Positions 34,522 through 47,254 of a stretch of DNA of 64,000 nt are shown piece after piece. Source of the stretch: Siphonodentalium dalli (lineage: Eukaryota > Mollusca > Scaphopoda > Gadilida > Siphonodentaliidae); assembly GCA_032622095.1 (NCBI GenBank), contig CP136061.1, positions 194,724,835-194,788,834 on the forward strand, written 5' to 3'. The notes beneath the pieces were generated by a model. It was not told the origin of the DNA, searched no databases, and was given only the letters and a program-made list of their open reading frames with translations. Made by a program: the position numbers and the translations under genes. Position 1 is the stretch's first letter, and every line of letters starts with the position of its first letter.

Positions 34522-35453
34522 CGGCCCTATTAGTCACCGATTATTTTTTTGTATATAGTGCCTTTATATTCTGTTATATTTACATACTAGGTGTTGTCAT
34601 CACTAAATCCAGCATTCTGATTGGTCGGCGCCCACGTGGCTAGTTGCAGTTATTTCTCGGTGAATGCGCAACGCCGCATAACACCAAGCTCATAACACCA
34701 TCGATACGTCATTGGAAAGACGAACGCGTAATGTTTTGGGCGCATTTGGACTCGCGCAGGATTGACTTAATACATCATCGGGTTTCAATATGAAGAGAAA
34801 TTGTTCCTATTAACTTTTGCCAAGGGTGCTATTGTGTATTTTGGGCTGTTTTTGTCACGATACACTTTTCGATTAAAATACATTTACAAAAGTGGCTTTT
34901 TCGCTAAATGTATATAAATATAAGGATTAGCTGTCATGTGGACTATTTTTATGGAGATGTAACCGTGAGGTAAGTGGTCATAACTTGTTTGTAAAACCCT
35001 TCTAGTTTTACACAAGTTATGTCCACTTACCTCACGGTTACATCTCCATAAAAACAGTCCACGTGACAGTTAATCCTTATTTAATGACATAAAATGACAT
35101 ACAATATGATTAAGATACAATAGTTCTTCACCATTGGGAACGCCTGAGTATTAGAATGTGCCCATATAGTAATAGAAATAGCTGAACCCATAGAAACATT
35201 TCCCCGTCTCGCTCCCATAATGCAACATAATTCAAACTAATATAAATAGTTATTCCCCTTCCATTGAAAACAACAGACTTACAGTAGAATCCAAATGAAA
35301 CTTAAGCACGAAACACGTCGGTACATCAACAAAAACAACATGTTCACAGTTGATAATACAACGTTTTGGAGCTTCCTCTTTTAAATGGTGTATAATATGG
35401 CATATATTTTATATAATGTGATTGGGGGGGGGGGTCGAAAATTAAGTGGGCCT
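34522..35453 (+). mobile_element. TTAA-2 element with nested insertion, unit A copy 2
   Basis: Left end near TTAA-CGGCCCTATTAG (diverged), right end TTAAGTGGGCCT-TTAA. Compared with 5236-5682 it carries an insertion of about 510 bp (about 34575-35085), which includes ATTCTGATTGGTCGGCGCCC and ends in the hairpin at 34921-35079. Confidence 0.7.
34921..35079. repeat. Large hairpin (about 70-nt arms), unit A
   Basis: TAAGGATTAGCTGTCA...GGAGATGTAACCGTGAGG pairs with the inverted copy ending TGACAGTTAATCCTTA. The loop tip differs between units (CTTCTAG in A, CTTCGGG in B and C). Confidence 0.9.
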
Positions 35454-35846
35454 TTAAATATCACGAATCAAGAGTAATCAAGTCTCCCCTCATGATCTTG
35501 AGATAGATGAACAGCACTTTTGAAAAAAATAAATTTATTTTACATAAGTTCTTTGAACCTGAAAACAGTGAAATTTTAAATATTGTTCATGCCGTAAAGT
35601 AAAGTAAATGAGGTTATAATATCCAATAATTCGAGGGTTTTTAAATATTGTGTCACAATAATCGCCTGTACTAAATCCCACAAAGAAATTCCTGACAGAT
35701 TAGATGAGTAAATCCATTTTGAAATACCAGGAAATTTTGGCAAAACGTGCGTCTGAGGCCAAAACAAATTAAATGTCTGGTTTGGGTTACAAGCTGAAAA
35801 AATAGGGTCGGTAGTTAAGCTTCAAATTGCAAAAAAACACGTTTAA

Positions 35847-36315
35847 AGGTACTCAATCCGATAAAACTCCTCTCAATTACTATTTCAATGGCTTCGGGGG
35901 TCAAAAATATTTGATTCGAGTCGAGGAAGTCACCCATCAAAGCTCAGATTTGTTAGATATCGATTTTAGAAATCTATTATTTTTCATTATCGGGAATACT
36001 ATCTGGCCCAGAACTCAGTCAAAATTGCGTTAAAATTACCACTTGATTTTAGAGTTATCCACCCTTGTCTGTTTGAATAGATTTGGAGTACACATCCAGA
36101 GCAGATTACGGCAGTTATTATTACTCATCTCGAGTTAATAACAAATTTCAAAAATCAATATCTAATAACTCTGAGCTTTGTTTGATGGGTTCCTCGACTC
36201 GAATCAAATATTGTTTACCCCCAAAGCCAAAGAAATAGTAATATAGGACCCTCTGATCGGATTGTTGTTGTTGGAATCTGTTGAGATTGGGACCCTCTTT
36301 ACGGATTGAGTATCT
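35847..36315. mobile_element. TTAA-1 element, unit A site 2
   Basis: Lies at TTTAA of a hairpin MITE: TTAA-AGGTACTCAATCCGATA... ...GGATTGAGTATCT-TTAA-GCATCTCAGG. Present in A and B; unit C has one TTAA at 58933-58936 and no element. Confidence 0.93.
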
Positions 36316-36319
36316 TTAA

Positions 36320-36522
36320 GCATCTCAGGATAGATTTATTTCTGAGTAAAAGTATTGTGTAATATTAAAATTTATACAAAAATAATCAAAATAGTTTTAT
36401 GTCAATCTCGCAGAGTGCGTATTTCACTCTGCGAGATTGACATAAAACTATTTTGCTTATTTTTGTATAAATTTTAATATTACACAATACTTTTACTTAG
36501 AAATAAACCTATCCTGAGATGC
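36320..36522. mobile_element. TTAA-3 hairpin MITE, unit A
   Basis: Almost perfect inverted repeat with arms of about 95 nt, from TTAA-GCATCTCAGGATAG to CTATCCTGAGATGC-TTAA. No coding capacity. The TTAA flanks suggest the same target preference as TTAA-1 and TTAA-2. Confidence 0.9.
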
Positions 36523-36839
36523 TTAAGTGTTTTTTGTGTTTTATGAAATTTTGTGAGAAAAAATTCAATAGATTTTCTTGAAAACCATGAAAAAAACTTT
36601 AGGGTAGGGGATTTAAAATAGGGTCGGTAAGAAAACCCAAACCATAAATATTTTTTTCTTTGGCCTGACCTTTAATTGGGTTCATGTACTACATGGGTTA
36701 TACCTATATTGTTCCCAGACCATGATCTCTGCGCCACTCAGCGACAAACCACTATTGGGAAATATATATTAGAGCCATGTCATCGCAGCATGAGACCGAG
36801 CAAATATTTCCGACGTCCAAATTAGCATTCAATGGTGTG

Positions 36840-37400
36840 CAACGCAATTATTACGCCACCTGTGGTGTTTCTAGCTTCTGTGAGTTTGATATTGTGTGGT
36901 GTACAGGGCGAATGTATTCTTGGAGATTTTGTGTACCTTACTCAATCGTACCGATAGAATCACGTAGATGCCGAAATTGTAACGTTAACGCCACCGGTAT
37001 ATAATATGTTTATGAAAATATGATAAATCGTATCGATAGAGTCAGGACAGGCTGAAATTGTAAACTTAAAGTCACCGGTGTAATAATATGTTGTTGAAAA
37101 TATAAATAATTTGATAGACTGAAAATAATATATAACCCATTGGGAGCCCCTGATGTATTCTTGTTTGTACCTTACTCAATCGTACCGATATAATCACGTA
37201 GATGCTTAAATTGTAAAGTTAACGCCACCGGTGTATAATACGTTTTTGAAAATGTGTTAAATCGTATCGATAGTGTCAGGACAGGCTGAAATTGTAAACT
37301 TAAAGTCACTTGTTGTTGAAAATATAAATAATCTGATAGACTGAAAATAATGTGTAACCCATTGCGAACCCCTGGTTTAGTGAAGTGCATTGTGATAATT
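36840..37400 (+). repeat. Satellite-like repeat, two units of about 225 bp, unit A
   Basis: GTACCTTACTCAATCGTACC occurs at about 36937 and 37162, and the block GTCAGGACAGGCTGAAATTG recurs. The same family in inverse orientation lies at 13620-15545. Confidence 0.75.
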
Positions 37401-38038
37401 CTATCTAAATACATCTTAGCTACTATTCGGATCTGCTGTCCCGGTCGAAGAAGGTTTAGTTTGACCAAAACGGCTATTGACAAAAGTTTGTTTACAAAAA
37501 TTGAGCATACTCAATGACCCGTAGGCCGTACACGCTGTAAATTTGTTATCGAAAACAAATTCAATTTCTTCCATCTAAAACATAATTACGCGCTGAACTC
37601 TGTCATTTTAAGAATATAGTAGTATTATACACATACACACCAAGTTTCAGCTCAAAATTTTGAAAAATGACAGTTTTATAGACATAAATCGATTTTAATG
37701 GCAAATCCGATGTTAAATTGGAAAAAAAAAATCATTTCTTCTATCTAGGAAATAATTACGTGCTGTACCGTGTCATATTTGACCGGTTCTACCTGATAAT
37801 TGTGTGACAGTACAGTCGCGTTACTTTATACGTCAACATTGGTCATTATCACTCAACAAATTTATTTTGGTCTATCGTATCAACCCCTATTTCCCCCGCG
37901 TAGCCTGACTAAGTGTCTTTATCGCTCCACTAATTTGTATCGTTTCGTCGGTATGAATTCCATATCCAATTATCCACATATAACCAACCCAACCTCTAAT
38001 CCCGGTCCAATTTATTTATTTCTTTCATCGGTATATAC
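37400..38038. other. Unit A stretch, no supported gene
   Basis: 37800-38040 begins a degenerate tandem series (ACAGTCGCGTTACTT..., CAACATTGGTCATTAT) with related blocks near 38592 and 38796. Confidence 0.45.
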
Positions 38039-38410
38039 CCCGCTGGACAAAACAAGTGTCCATTGGCACCGCGGTGTATTTGCCGTTCGGTCGCGGTGTC
38101 AGAGTTTGTAACTGCAGTTGAGCACCGCGGCCGAACGGCAAGTACACTGCAGCCGAGCGGCAAGTACACCATGGCCGAAAGGCAACTACAACGCGGCCGA
38201 ATGGCATGTACATCGTGGTTAGATTTCGGGTTTGTATCATCTTTTTTCAGTTTAATGAACGTACACCGCGGCAACTACACCATGGCTAAATGGCAAGTAC
38301 ACCGCAGCCCACCTGTTGTTAGCCGGTGGAGCCGCAGTGTAGTTGCATTTCGGCCGCGGTGGCAACGCTAACCGCACCGCGGTTAAGTGGACACTTGTTT
38401 TGTCCAGCAG
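38039..38410. mobile_element. GC-rich TIR insertion, unit A only
   Basis: Starts CCGCTGGACAAAACAAGTGT and ends with the inverse ACACTTGTTTTGTCCAGCAG. The interior has tandem 22-bp units (GGCCGAACGGCAAGTACAC and variants) in both orientations. Unit B reads ATATACC-GGTACCG across this point with no insertion. No target duplication is visible. Confidence 0.85.
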
Positions 38411-39170
38411 GGTACCGTAGTCATGTTACGTAATATTTTTATCTCGTGATACTTGTACTTATATGTCTATGGTATTACTATAGTATGCCGTATATGTATA
38501 TCAATTGCTATTCCTTTCTATATAATCCTGGTGCCAACTATAGAGATAATTTCAGACCCCCCCCCCCCAATTTTATATAATTGCTGCTTTAGTACAGTCG
38601 ATCACGATGCATTACATGGCAACATCGATCCACTAATTTATGTCAGTTCATCAACTTCATCGGTACAAACCCCTTTTTTCTCCGAGTCCATATAACCAAC
38701 CCAACATCTTATAGAACTCCATAAATTACTATTCTGGCACTATATAGAGATGACTAAGATTCTGACACCCCCCTATTTTATAGCCTTGTTGCAACAGTAG
38801 AGTTGATATGCATAATATGTCAACATTGGTCGTTATTGCTCTACAAATTTATATCGGTTCAACCCTTAGTTCCCTGTATCGCCCACCCCTCCCTCAATTT
38901 ATTTTTTTCATTTGTATTATAGTCTCGTCACATACACATTTTATCTTTTGTAACTTTTGCTTCAACGCGTCGAGATCCGCTGCAGACAATACAAAACTGA
39001 CAACATTTTAAAATGTAAGCAGGCTTCAAACTCATCTTATCCAAGAAAAACTCTGGTTACATAAAAAATTTGTGTATAAGGTGTACGCGCATTTGTTGCG
39101 TTAAAAACCAAAGGTCCCAAGTCAAGGTCCAAATCCCCAACACACTGATGTGAGGTTTAACTCCATCTAC
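38411..39170. other. Unit A stretch with degenerate tandem blocks
   Basis: Blocks of about 200 bp share ATAGAGAT...CAGAC/ACACCCCCC and GT-CAACAT. Short open frames here follow the repeats. No gene supported. Confidence 0.45.
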
Positions 39171-39173
39171 ATA

Positions 39174-39648
39174 CAGTAATGTCCAAAGTAATTCATCACT
39201 TAACCACAGCAAAATTGTGTGTATTTTTTCATGATTCTAAATCCTGAAAAATTACCCATAATTATGCTGTGGTTAAAGGGTCAATTACTTTGGGCATTAC
39301 TGTAACCAATATAAGAATTTGAGGTTTAATGATAACTCAATCATCATACAGTAATGTTCAAAGCAATTGACCACTTAACCACAGCAGAATAATGGGTAAT
39401 TTGAGGATTGTAAATGCTGAAAAAATACATAATTCTGCTGTGGTTAAGTGGTCAATTACTTTGGGCATTACTGTAACCAATATAAGGATTTGAGGTTTAA
39501 TGATAACTCAATCCTCATACAGTAATGTCCAAAGTAATTGACCACTTGACCACAGCAAAATTATTGGTAAATTTTCAGGATTTCAAATCCTGAAAAATTA
39601 CCAATAATTCTGATGTGGTTAAGTGGTCAATTACTTTGGTTATTACTG
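39174..39648. repeat. Tandem array of three mariner-type MITEs, unit A
   Basis: MITEs at 39174-39302, 39349-39473 and 39520-39648, each TA-CAGTAATGTyCAAAG...CTTTGGGCATTACTG-TA with a CCACAGCA stem. They are separated by copies of the same spacer of about 46 bp (ACCAATATAAGGATTTGAGG), so MITE plus flank was duplicated as a unit of about 173 bp. Confidence 0.92.
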
Positions 39649-39708
39649 TAACCAATACAAGGATGTGAGGTTTAATGAGAACTCCATCCATATAACTAAT
39701 AATTATGT

Positions 39709-40764
39709 GTGAAAATTAAAACAAAACAAAATAAATTCCATGATGGCGTCCAATATGGACTGCCTAATTCTGCTCCAAAACATGTATATTCAATATATGG
39801 ATGTTTATTGGGGGAAACCGATTATTTCAATGATATTTTCATTAACTGGAATCAAACCCCGACTTACGGGAGCGTGCGACTGTATCTTAAGCATATGTGC
39901 CTATTTAATGAGCCAACAATTGGAATCCCAACAGAGAAGATTGGCGTGGGTCCCTTGCGCGATCTGTCCATCGAAAACTATTTAGACATCTCAAGACACG
40001 TAAGACCCAATAAGTTAATATACAGAATAGATACATCTATTGCCTGAGTGACTAATATTTATATTTGTTACAATGAGGTCAAATAGTTGCGAAGCCAGCA
40101 CCACAATTCTTTCCCTCCATAGTAAATCTTAAAACAACTTCTAAAGAATTAATAATTCACCTTATATTTGGTATGAAGCGTCCTTGGTTAACTGGAGTTC
40201 AGATTTGTTAACATCACGTCACCAAGGTAATTACTTGCGAAGCCACAGCCACAACTATTTCCCTCCATAGTAATTCTCAAAACAACTTCTTAAGAACAAT
40301 TGACCAGGTCAGTCGCGCAATTATTGGAAGAGCCACGGTCAATCATTTTTTTTTAAACCAAATGTTACATTTAAATTATTGCTTTATTTAACCAAAACAA
40401 AAATGAGAAAATTAACTTTTACTACTTGCTAAATTTTATCTTTTAATTATTTCATTTAAATTTTAGTATTTACAGTATACTATGTCCAAGTCTTTATAAT
40501 CTGTTGAGTGACCCCACAGTCGTTTACTTTGTTAGTAATAATTTGAAGGATTACTTGTTTAAACGCAATTGTTATCAAAATATTTTATGTATTTTTTATA
40601 ATTTCTATTTATATGTAATACCATAATCTTGGTGGCGTTACCATTTCTGACTATGGTTTTCTTGTTTATTATGTCTGATAAACCGGGAAGTTAACGTGGT
40701 ATCATGTGCGCCTGTTAGCTTTTATACTATACATTGTAGGTAATATGATGACACACAACAAGCA
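39709..40764. other. Unit A end; one 112-codon open frame, no supported gene
   Basis: A plus-strand frame (39709-40047) has no ATG start, overlaps a second open frame and shows no domain; it recurs in unit B by identity. 40075-40290 holds a pair of blocks of about 160 bp (TTGCGAAGCCA, then TTTCCCTCCATAGTAA). 40625-40675 matches 12145-12200 inverted. Confidence 0.4.
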
Positions 40765-41234
40765 ATGACTTCGGTGTTCCTGGTTCCGCTGTCCTCGCCG
40801 ACGGCAGGGACATCGGGTGACTTCGGCGTCCCTGCTTCGTCTGGTGGTGGTGATATCTTCTACTGCCGGCTGACGTTGCTGCTGGGAGGTCAATGGGGAA
40901 GAACTGGGCGTCTCTCAGTTCTTCCTCTTCTCCACTTGGCCCTCCCCTCGGCATCCCTGCGGCGCTGTAAAGGGGTCTTCGCCTTCCTCTTCCTCCCGGT
41001 ATGTGTCCTTTGGCTAGCCCCAACCGAGTCCCGGCCGGTGGAGGGTTCCACTGGGGTAACTCGATAGTCCAAAGTCACCTGCAGTCGGCCCGCGTTAGAG
41101 TGCAAAGTCCATCCAACACAATGAGCCGACTGCAGGTCGCTCAGCACGAGACAGACTTGGCGGGGGATTAAATCCATTCCGCCAAGTCCGATAGAAATAG
41201 TCACGGAACGCTCACGGCTTAACGCGTCGAGCAT
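40765..41234 (-). pseudogene. Truncated copy of the unrecognised gene (unit B)
   Basis: Minus-strand ATG at 41234. The N-terminal domain and basic module are intact and read through the A-specific TGA as Arg. The frame then ends at once (ERRPVLPH-stop), because one base is missing relative to unit A near 40890; the Gln-rich part continues in another frame. At 40765 the gene is cut by the duplication junction, so its C-terminal third is absent. Confidence 0.7.
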
Positions 41235-42649
41235 AAAATGCGACCATCCCGCGAGCGCTCCGGAAGTCTACCAAGCTCTTCCAGCGTCGCGGTTGTTATC
41301 TCAAGGATTTATCTGCCTGAATGTCATGTCGCTGTTGATCTTTACTCAACACGCAAACGTCGCCAATTAAAAAACGCAATTGGGTAACTGTCTTACTACG
41401 CATGAAATTAATGTAAGTAGATAAACATGCATTGAGATAATATCAATAAAACGTACTACGTGCCTGATATGTGAGTGAGTGCGGGATTGCCACGATGAAG
41501 AACAATTCTGGACGATCGATCGTGCAATTATTATACATATCGTAGATAATACATATCGTAGATAATACAATGTAGCAAAATGTAATGTGTAGAGATCAAC
41601 CTTGGTGAAACGCAATGGGTTAATTGGTCCAGTCGACTCATTGTGCGGAAACTCAACGGGCAACATGGCTAGCTCTGACATAGTTATTATGACGACCAAT
41701 TGTCACCAAACCCCACCGTAATAAAGTGTCACACATACTATGCCATCGCTACTGTGCTACATGTGTCCGCAGCCATTGGTCCATGTGTACCGACTTACAA
41801 CTATACATGTGTATATTTATCGATAGCTTTGAAACTACAACCACAAGCGGCGTTGCCATTTTTCTGCCAGTCGTCCAGAGTGTTCTTCATTATAACAAAA
41901 TATACGATTACATTTGTGGTGCATGGGGTATATTATCTGACATTTGCCATTGTCATCGGGGAGTTTCTATAGGGAATTGGGATCGTAGAAAAGTGACTTT
42001 GAAATCACATACACAATGGTTCATTCTATTATATTTTTCGGACTTCGAATCCGGTTTTTCTGCCATGTCTTGTTGATCACATGTGCTGCAATATACGACA
42101 TAAGTTAAATCACCAGTTCAGTAATATATGTGCCCCGATCCATTCTGAATGTATTGACGTAAACTATACCCTCACAAAATGGCTGTGTCGGTCACATACA
42201 GCGGTTGTTTCGAACAAAGTGGCATGGTATATCGAATCACGTATATGCTAGATGATCCGGAATCTACTGGCCCATGTATGCTTGGTGTAAACAATATTTT
42301 ATTTCGAACAAAACATGTAATACATTCAAACAAATTGACATAAGTAATAATAATATTCAAAACGGGGATTGGACAACAAGCCTAAAAGGCTTTTATAAAG
42401 TCTTTTCCTCATAGCAGGAAGTTTACCCTTGGTATCAGAGTAGATACCATTTAGGGTAAATTTAGCAGACGGGGATAACATGTTAGATCCGAAAAAATAT
42501 TGTTCAAGGAGGGGGTAGAGGGATAGAGTGCAGGAAGGAAGAACGTTTGTCAAGTTAATTGGTATTGCATACCGTACTGTATGCTTACCGTTTAAAGATT
42601 GAATTTCTACGTTTAATCTCACTTAAACACAACGCATCGCATCTGTTAA

Positions 42650-43122
42650 AGGTACTCAATCCGTAAAGAGGGTCCCCATCTCAACAGATTCCAACAACAA
42701 AAAAATCCGATCAGAGGGTCCTATATTACTATTTCTTTGACTTTGGGAGTAAAAAATATTTGATTCGAGTCGAGGAACCCATCAAACAAAGCTCAGAGTT
42801 ATTAGATATTGATTTTTGAAATTTGTTATTAACTCGAGATGAGTACTAATAACTGCCGTAATCTGCTCTGGATGTGTACTCCAAATCTATTCAAACAGAC
42901 AAGGATGGATAACTTTAAAATCAAGTGGTAATTTTAACGCAATTTTGACTGAGTTCTGGGCCAGATATAGTATTCCCGATAATGAAAAATAATAGATTTC
43001 TAAAATCGATATCTAACAAATCTGAGCTTTGATGGGTGACTTCCTCGACTCGAATCAAATATTTTTGACCCCCGAAGCCATTGAAATAGTAATTGAGAGG
43101 AGTTTTATCGGATTGAGTACCT
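42650..43122. mobile_element. TTAA-1 element, unit B site 1
   Basis: Same site and ends as 32277-32747 (TTAA duplication at 42646-42649 and 43123-43126). Confidence 0.92.
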
Positions 43123-43474
43123 TTAAGTCTCACTATATATATATACTAGTAGTCGGGTGATAAAGTTACTATACCTTTGTGTTCAAATACCCTATCTTAG
43201 ATTTTAACATTATAATTTGTGTTGTGTATTACGTTCTTTCAAAGGACCGTATAGTAACCTCTTCGCTTGAATGTAAAATAAACACATACAAAACCTTAGA
43301 ACGACCTCAATAAACCAGCGTATATATTTAACGTACCTCGACCTATGTCAGTTTTTGACTTTCCGTTTAAATTCCAAAATGGCACGAACACAAGCAACCA
43401 GGTCAATATAACTAATTATTATATACATTGAGTTCACATATCACACAGGCTAGTCGTCAAACCAGAAACTAGGG

Positions 43475-43640
43475 TTCTACCAGCTGGTTCTACCGGAAGA
43501 AATTTATGACGAAGATTTTTTGGTGTCATTTGAAGCAGGAATATCACCTCTATAACTATCCAAAATCCGCTAAAATTCTCTTTGAGCAATTGTTTTGTCA
43601 GAGATTTAAAAAATGCCCATTTTCCGACCTTGGGAAGTAG
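43475..43640 (-). repeat. Giant fold-back arm fragment, unit B
   Basis: Equivalent of 33100-33265; reads CCAAAATCCGCTAAAATTC, closer to the 21.9 kb arm than unit A. Confidence 0.6.
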
Positions 43641-43996
43641 GTTTTTCGACAATATCCCTGATCGACGATACCAGAACGCCTTACTACTCCATCCGTTATT
43701 TACCATTTTGTGTGAAATTAGAGTACGGGATCGAATAGAGTGACAAGGATAGATAATGATGCAATGATGTTCAAATTACTATAATGCCTACTCTTTTAAG
43801 ACACGGATAATAAGATCTACACATTTTACCCAAATACTCTATTAATCGCTCTCATGTTCTTTATTAGTGTATTTTGACAAGGTTGATGTTGTAGATATAA
43901 AAATAAATGATGATCGGTCATATATTTCACATATTATCGGTCATATATTTCATATATTACATTCGTCATTGTATAAATAATCAGAGTAATTATTAA

Positions 43997-44429
43997 AGGC
44001 CCATTTAATTTTCGAGTCACCGAATATTTTGTATAGTGCTATGAAATACGGCTTCAATAACAATCTATGTTATTACATAAAATATGATTAAAATTCTATA
44101 ATTCATCACCAATTGGATCGTCTGTGTCTCAGATGGTGCCTATAGATTAATACAAAATAGCTGAAATCATAGAACATTTCCACCGTTTCGCTCCCAGAAT
44201 GCAACAGAATCCGAACTAAGATATAGAGTTAGTCCCCTTCCATTGAAAAAAAAATAGATTGAAGTACAGTCCATACATGAAACGTGAGCACAGAAAAAAC
44301 AACATGTTCACAGTTTATTACACCGGATATGTTGATAATACAATGTTTTGGAGCTTCTACTTTCAAATGGTATATACTATGGCATATTGTATATAATGTG
44401 ATCTGGGCATTCGAAAATTGAGTGGGCCT
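43997..44429 (+). mobile_element. TTAA-2 element, unit B copy 1
   Basis: As 33622-34022, with the CAATCTATGTTATTACATAA stretch that unit A lacks. Confidence 0.75.
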
Positions 44430-44938
44430 GTGTGAGACAACAAATCAATGGATTAAATACACTTGAAAATATTACTTTATTTTTGTTGTCCCTTTCGGTA
44501 CCAAGAACTGCTATAATATTTAATAATTTCACACAACACTCCAATCACCAAATAGCGTATTGTCTTGGCCCTATGAGAGGAAGCTTCATTTGTATTATAA
44601 TGTTGAGTTAGATTTTTAATTGTATAATATAGAACATTATCCCCATATACACATGTATTAGAATTAAGAATAAAGCAGTCGCAAATATTCCAGCCAAATG
44701 GAAACAAATGTTGATATGCAGTGATGTCCACTCAAACAGGGAGAAATCAACTGGAAGTAGGCCATAGTGCTAAGAGACATGGTGGTCACATTTAACTTGG
44801 TTTTGAACACATTACCCAGAACTCATCTCAGCCCAATTTTTCCCCGATAAACAGGCATGCCATTAATATTCTCAACTATAGAACATTATCTATTGGTAGT
44901 TACCTTTCTAAATGAAACTAATCATTAACGGCCCATTT

Positions 44939-45861
44939 AGTCACCGATTATTTTTTTGTATATAGTGCCTTTATATTCTGTTATATTTACATACTAGGTG
45001 TTGTCATCACTAAATCCAGCATTCTGATTGGTCGGCGCCCACGTGGCTAGTTGCAGTTATTTCTCGGTGAATGCGCAACGCCTCATAACACCAAGCTCAT
45101 AACACCATCGATACGTCATTGGAAAGACGAACGCGTAATGTTTTGGGCGCATTTGGACTCGCGCAGGATTGACTTAATACATCATCGGGTTTCAATATGA
45201 AGAGAAATTGTTCCTATTAACTTTTGCCAAGGGTGCTATTGGGTATTTTGGGCTGTTTTTGTCACGATACACTTTTCGATTTAAATTCATTTACAAAAGT
45301 GGCCTTTTCGCTAAATGTATATAAATATAAGGATTAGCTGTCATGTGGACTATTTTTATGGAGATGTAACCGTGAGGTAAGTGGTCATAACTTGTTTGTA
45401 AAACCCTTCGGGTTTTACACAAGTTATGTCCACTTACCTCACGGTTACATCTCCATAACAACAGTCCACGTGACAGTTAATCCTTATTTAATGACATAAA
45501 ATGACATACAATATGATTAAGATACAATAGTTCTTCACCATTGGGAACGCCTGAGTCTTAGAATGTGCCCATATAGTAATAGAAATAGCTGAACCCATAG
45601 AAACATTTCCCCGTCTCGCTCCCATAATGCAACATAATTCAAACTAATATAAATAGTTATTCCCCTTCCATTGAAAACAACAGACTTACAGTAGAATCCA
45701 AATGAAACTTAAGCACGAAACACGTCGGTACATCAACAAAAACAACATGTTCACAGTTGATAATACAACGTTTTGGAGCTTCCTCTTTTAAATGGTGTAT
45801 AATATGGCATATATTTTATATAATGTGATTGGGGGGGGGGGGTCGAAAATTAAGTGGGCCT
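44939..45861 (+). mobile_element. TTAA-2 element with nested insertion, unit B copy 2
   Basis: As 34522-35453; contains the hairpin at 45328-45486 and a G-run near 45831-45842. Confidence 0.7.
45328..45486. repeat. Large hairpin, unit B
   Basis: Equivalent of 34921-35079, with the loop tip AACCCTTCGGGTT that extends the stem. Confidence 0.9.
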
Positions 45862-46253
45862 TTAAATATCACGAATCAAGAGTAATCAAGTCTCCCCTCA
45901 TGATATTGAGATAGATGAACAGCACTTTTGAAAAAAAATAATATATTTTACATAAGTTCTTTGAACCTGAAAACAGTGAAATTTTAAATATTGTTCATGC
46001 CGTAAAGTAAAGTAAATGAGGTTATAATATCCAATAATTCGAGGGTTTTTAAATATTGTGTCACAATAATCGCCTGTACTAAATCTCACAAAGAAATTCC
46101 TGACAGATTAGAAGAGTAAATCCATTTTGAAATGCCAGGAAATTTTGGCAAAACGTGCGTCTGATGCCAAAACAAATTAAATGTCTGGTTTGGGTTACAA
46201 GCTGAAAAAATAGGGTCGGTAGTTAAGCTTCAAATTGCAAAAAACACTTTTAA

Positions 46254-46721
46254 AGGTACTCAATCCGATAAAACTCCTCTCAATTACTATTTCAATGGCT
46301 TCGGGGGTAAAAAATATTTGATTCTAGTCGAGGAAGTCACCCATCAAAGCTCAGATTTGTTAGATATCGATTTTAGAAATCTATTATTTTTCATTATCGG
46401 GAATACTATCTGGCCCAGAACTCAGTCAAAATTGCGTTAAAATTACCACTTGATTTTAGAGTTATCCATCCTTGTCTGTTTGAATAGATTTGGAGTACAC
46501 ATCCAGAGCAGTTACGGCAGTTATTAATACTCATCTCGAGTTAATAACAAATTTCAAAAATCAATATTTAATAACTCTGAGCTTTGTTTGATGGGTTCCT
46601 CGACTCGAATCAAATATTGTTTACCCCCAAAGCCAAAGAAATAGTAATATAGGACCCTCTGATCGGATTGTTGTTGTTGGAATCTGTTGAGATGGGGACC
46701 CTCTTTACGGATTGAGTATCT
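46254..46721. mobile_element. TTAA-1 element, unit B site 2
   Basis: Same site as 35847-36315 (TTAA at 46250-46253 and 46722-46725); absent from unit C. Confidence 0.93.
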
Positions 46722-46725
46722 TTAA

Positions 46726-46928
46726 GCATCTCAGGATAGATTTATTTCTAAGTAAAAGTATTGTGTAATATTAAAATTTATACAAAAATAATCAAAATAG
46801 TTTTATGTCAATCTCGCAGAGTGCGTATTTCACTCTGCGAGATTGACATAAAACTATTTTGCTTATTTTTGTATAAATTTTAATATTACACAATACTTTT
46901 ACTTAGAAATAAATCTATCCTGAGATGC
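46726..46928. mobile_element. TTAA-3 hairpin MITE, unit B
   Basis: Complete arms; the right TTAA has mutated to TTAT. Confidence 0.88.
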
Positions 46929-47254
46929 TTATGTGTTTTTTGTGTTTTATGAAATTTTGTGAGAAAAAATTCAATAGATTTTCTTGAAAACCATGAAAAA
47001 AACTTTAGGGTAGGGGATTTAAAATAGGGTCGGTAAGAAAACCCAAACCATAAATATTTTTTTCTTTGGCCTGACCTTTAATTGGGGTCATGTACTACAT
47101 GGGTTAAATGGGTTTTACCTATATTGTTTCCAGACCATGATCTCTGCGCCACTCAGCGACAAACCACTATTGGGAAATATATATTAGAGCCATGTCATCG
47201 CAGCATGAGACCGAGCAAATATTTCCGACGTCCCAATTAGCATTCAATGGTGTG

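Larger units (their letters stand above)
28399..40764 (+). repeat. Tandem triplication, unit A (12.37 kb)
   Basis: Begins GGG-ATG-ACTTCGGTGTTCC, inside the broken gene, and ends ACACAACAAGCA just before ATG-ACTTCGG of unit B. Unit-specific features: a 372-bp GC-rich TIR insertion (38039-38410), the in-frame stop in the gene, and absence of about 108 bp that unit B has at about 47806-47916. Confidence 0.95.

Noticed and set aside
35827-36033. Repeated open frame of 60-110 codons seen in many places (also 9549-9842, 32546-32758, 42921-43133, 55579-55776)
   Set aside because: It is the translation of one half of the non-coding TTAA-1 element; conservation follows the DNA repeat.
36777-37004. 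75-codon plus-strand frame kept in units A and B
   Set aside because: Overlaps the satellite-like repeat also found inverted at 13.6-15.5 kb; conservation is due to duplication.
39174-39648. Regularly spaced palindromic repeats, superficially like a CRISPR array
   Set aside because: Repeats are 125-129-bp MITEs with TA flanks, the spacers are copies of each other, and the genome is eukaryotic.
39709-40047. 112-codon frame identical in A and B
   Set aside because: No ATG start, overlaps another open frame, absent from unit C, no recognisable domain; unit identity explains conservation.
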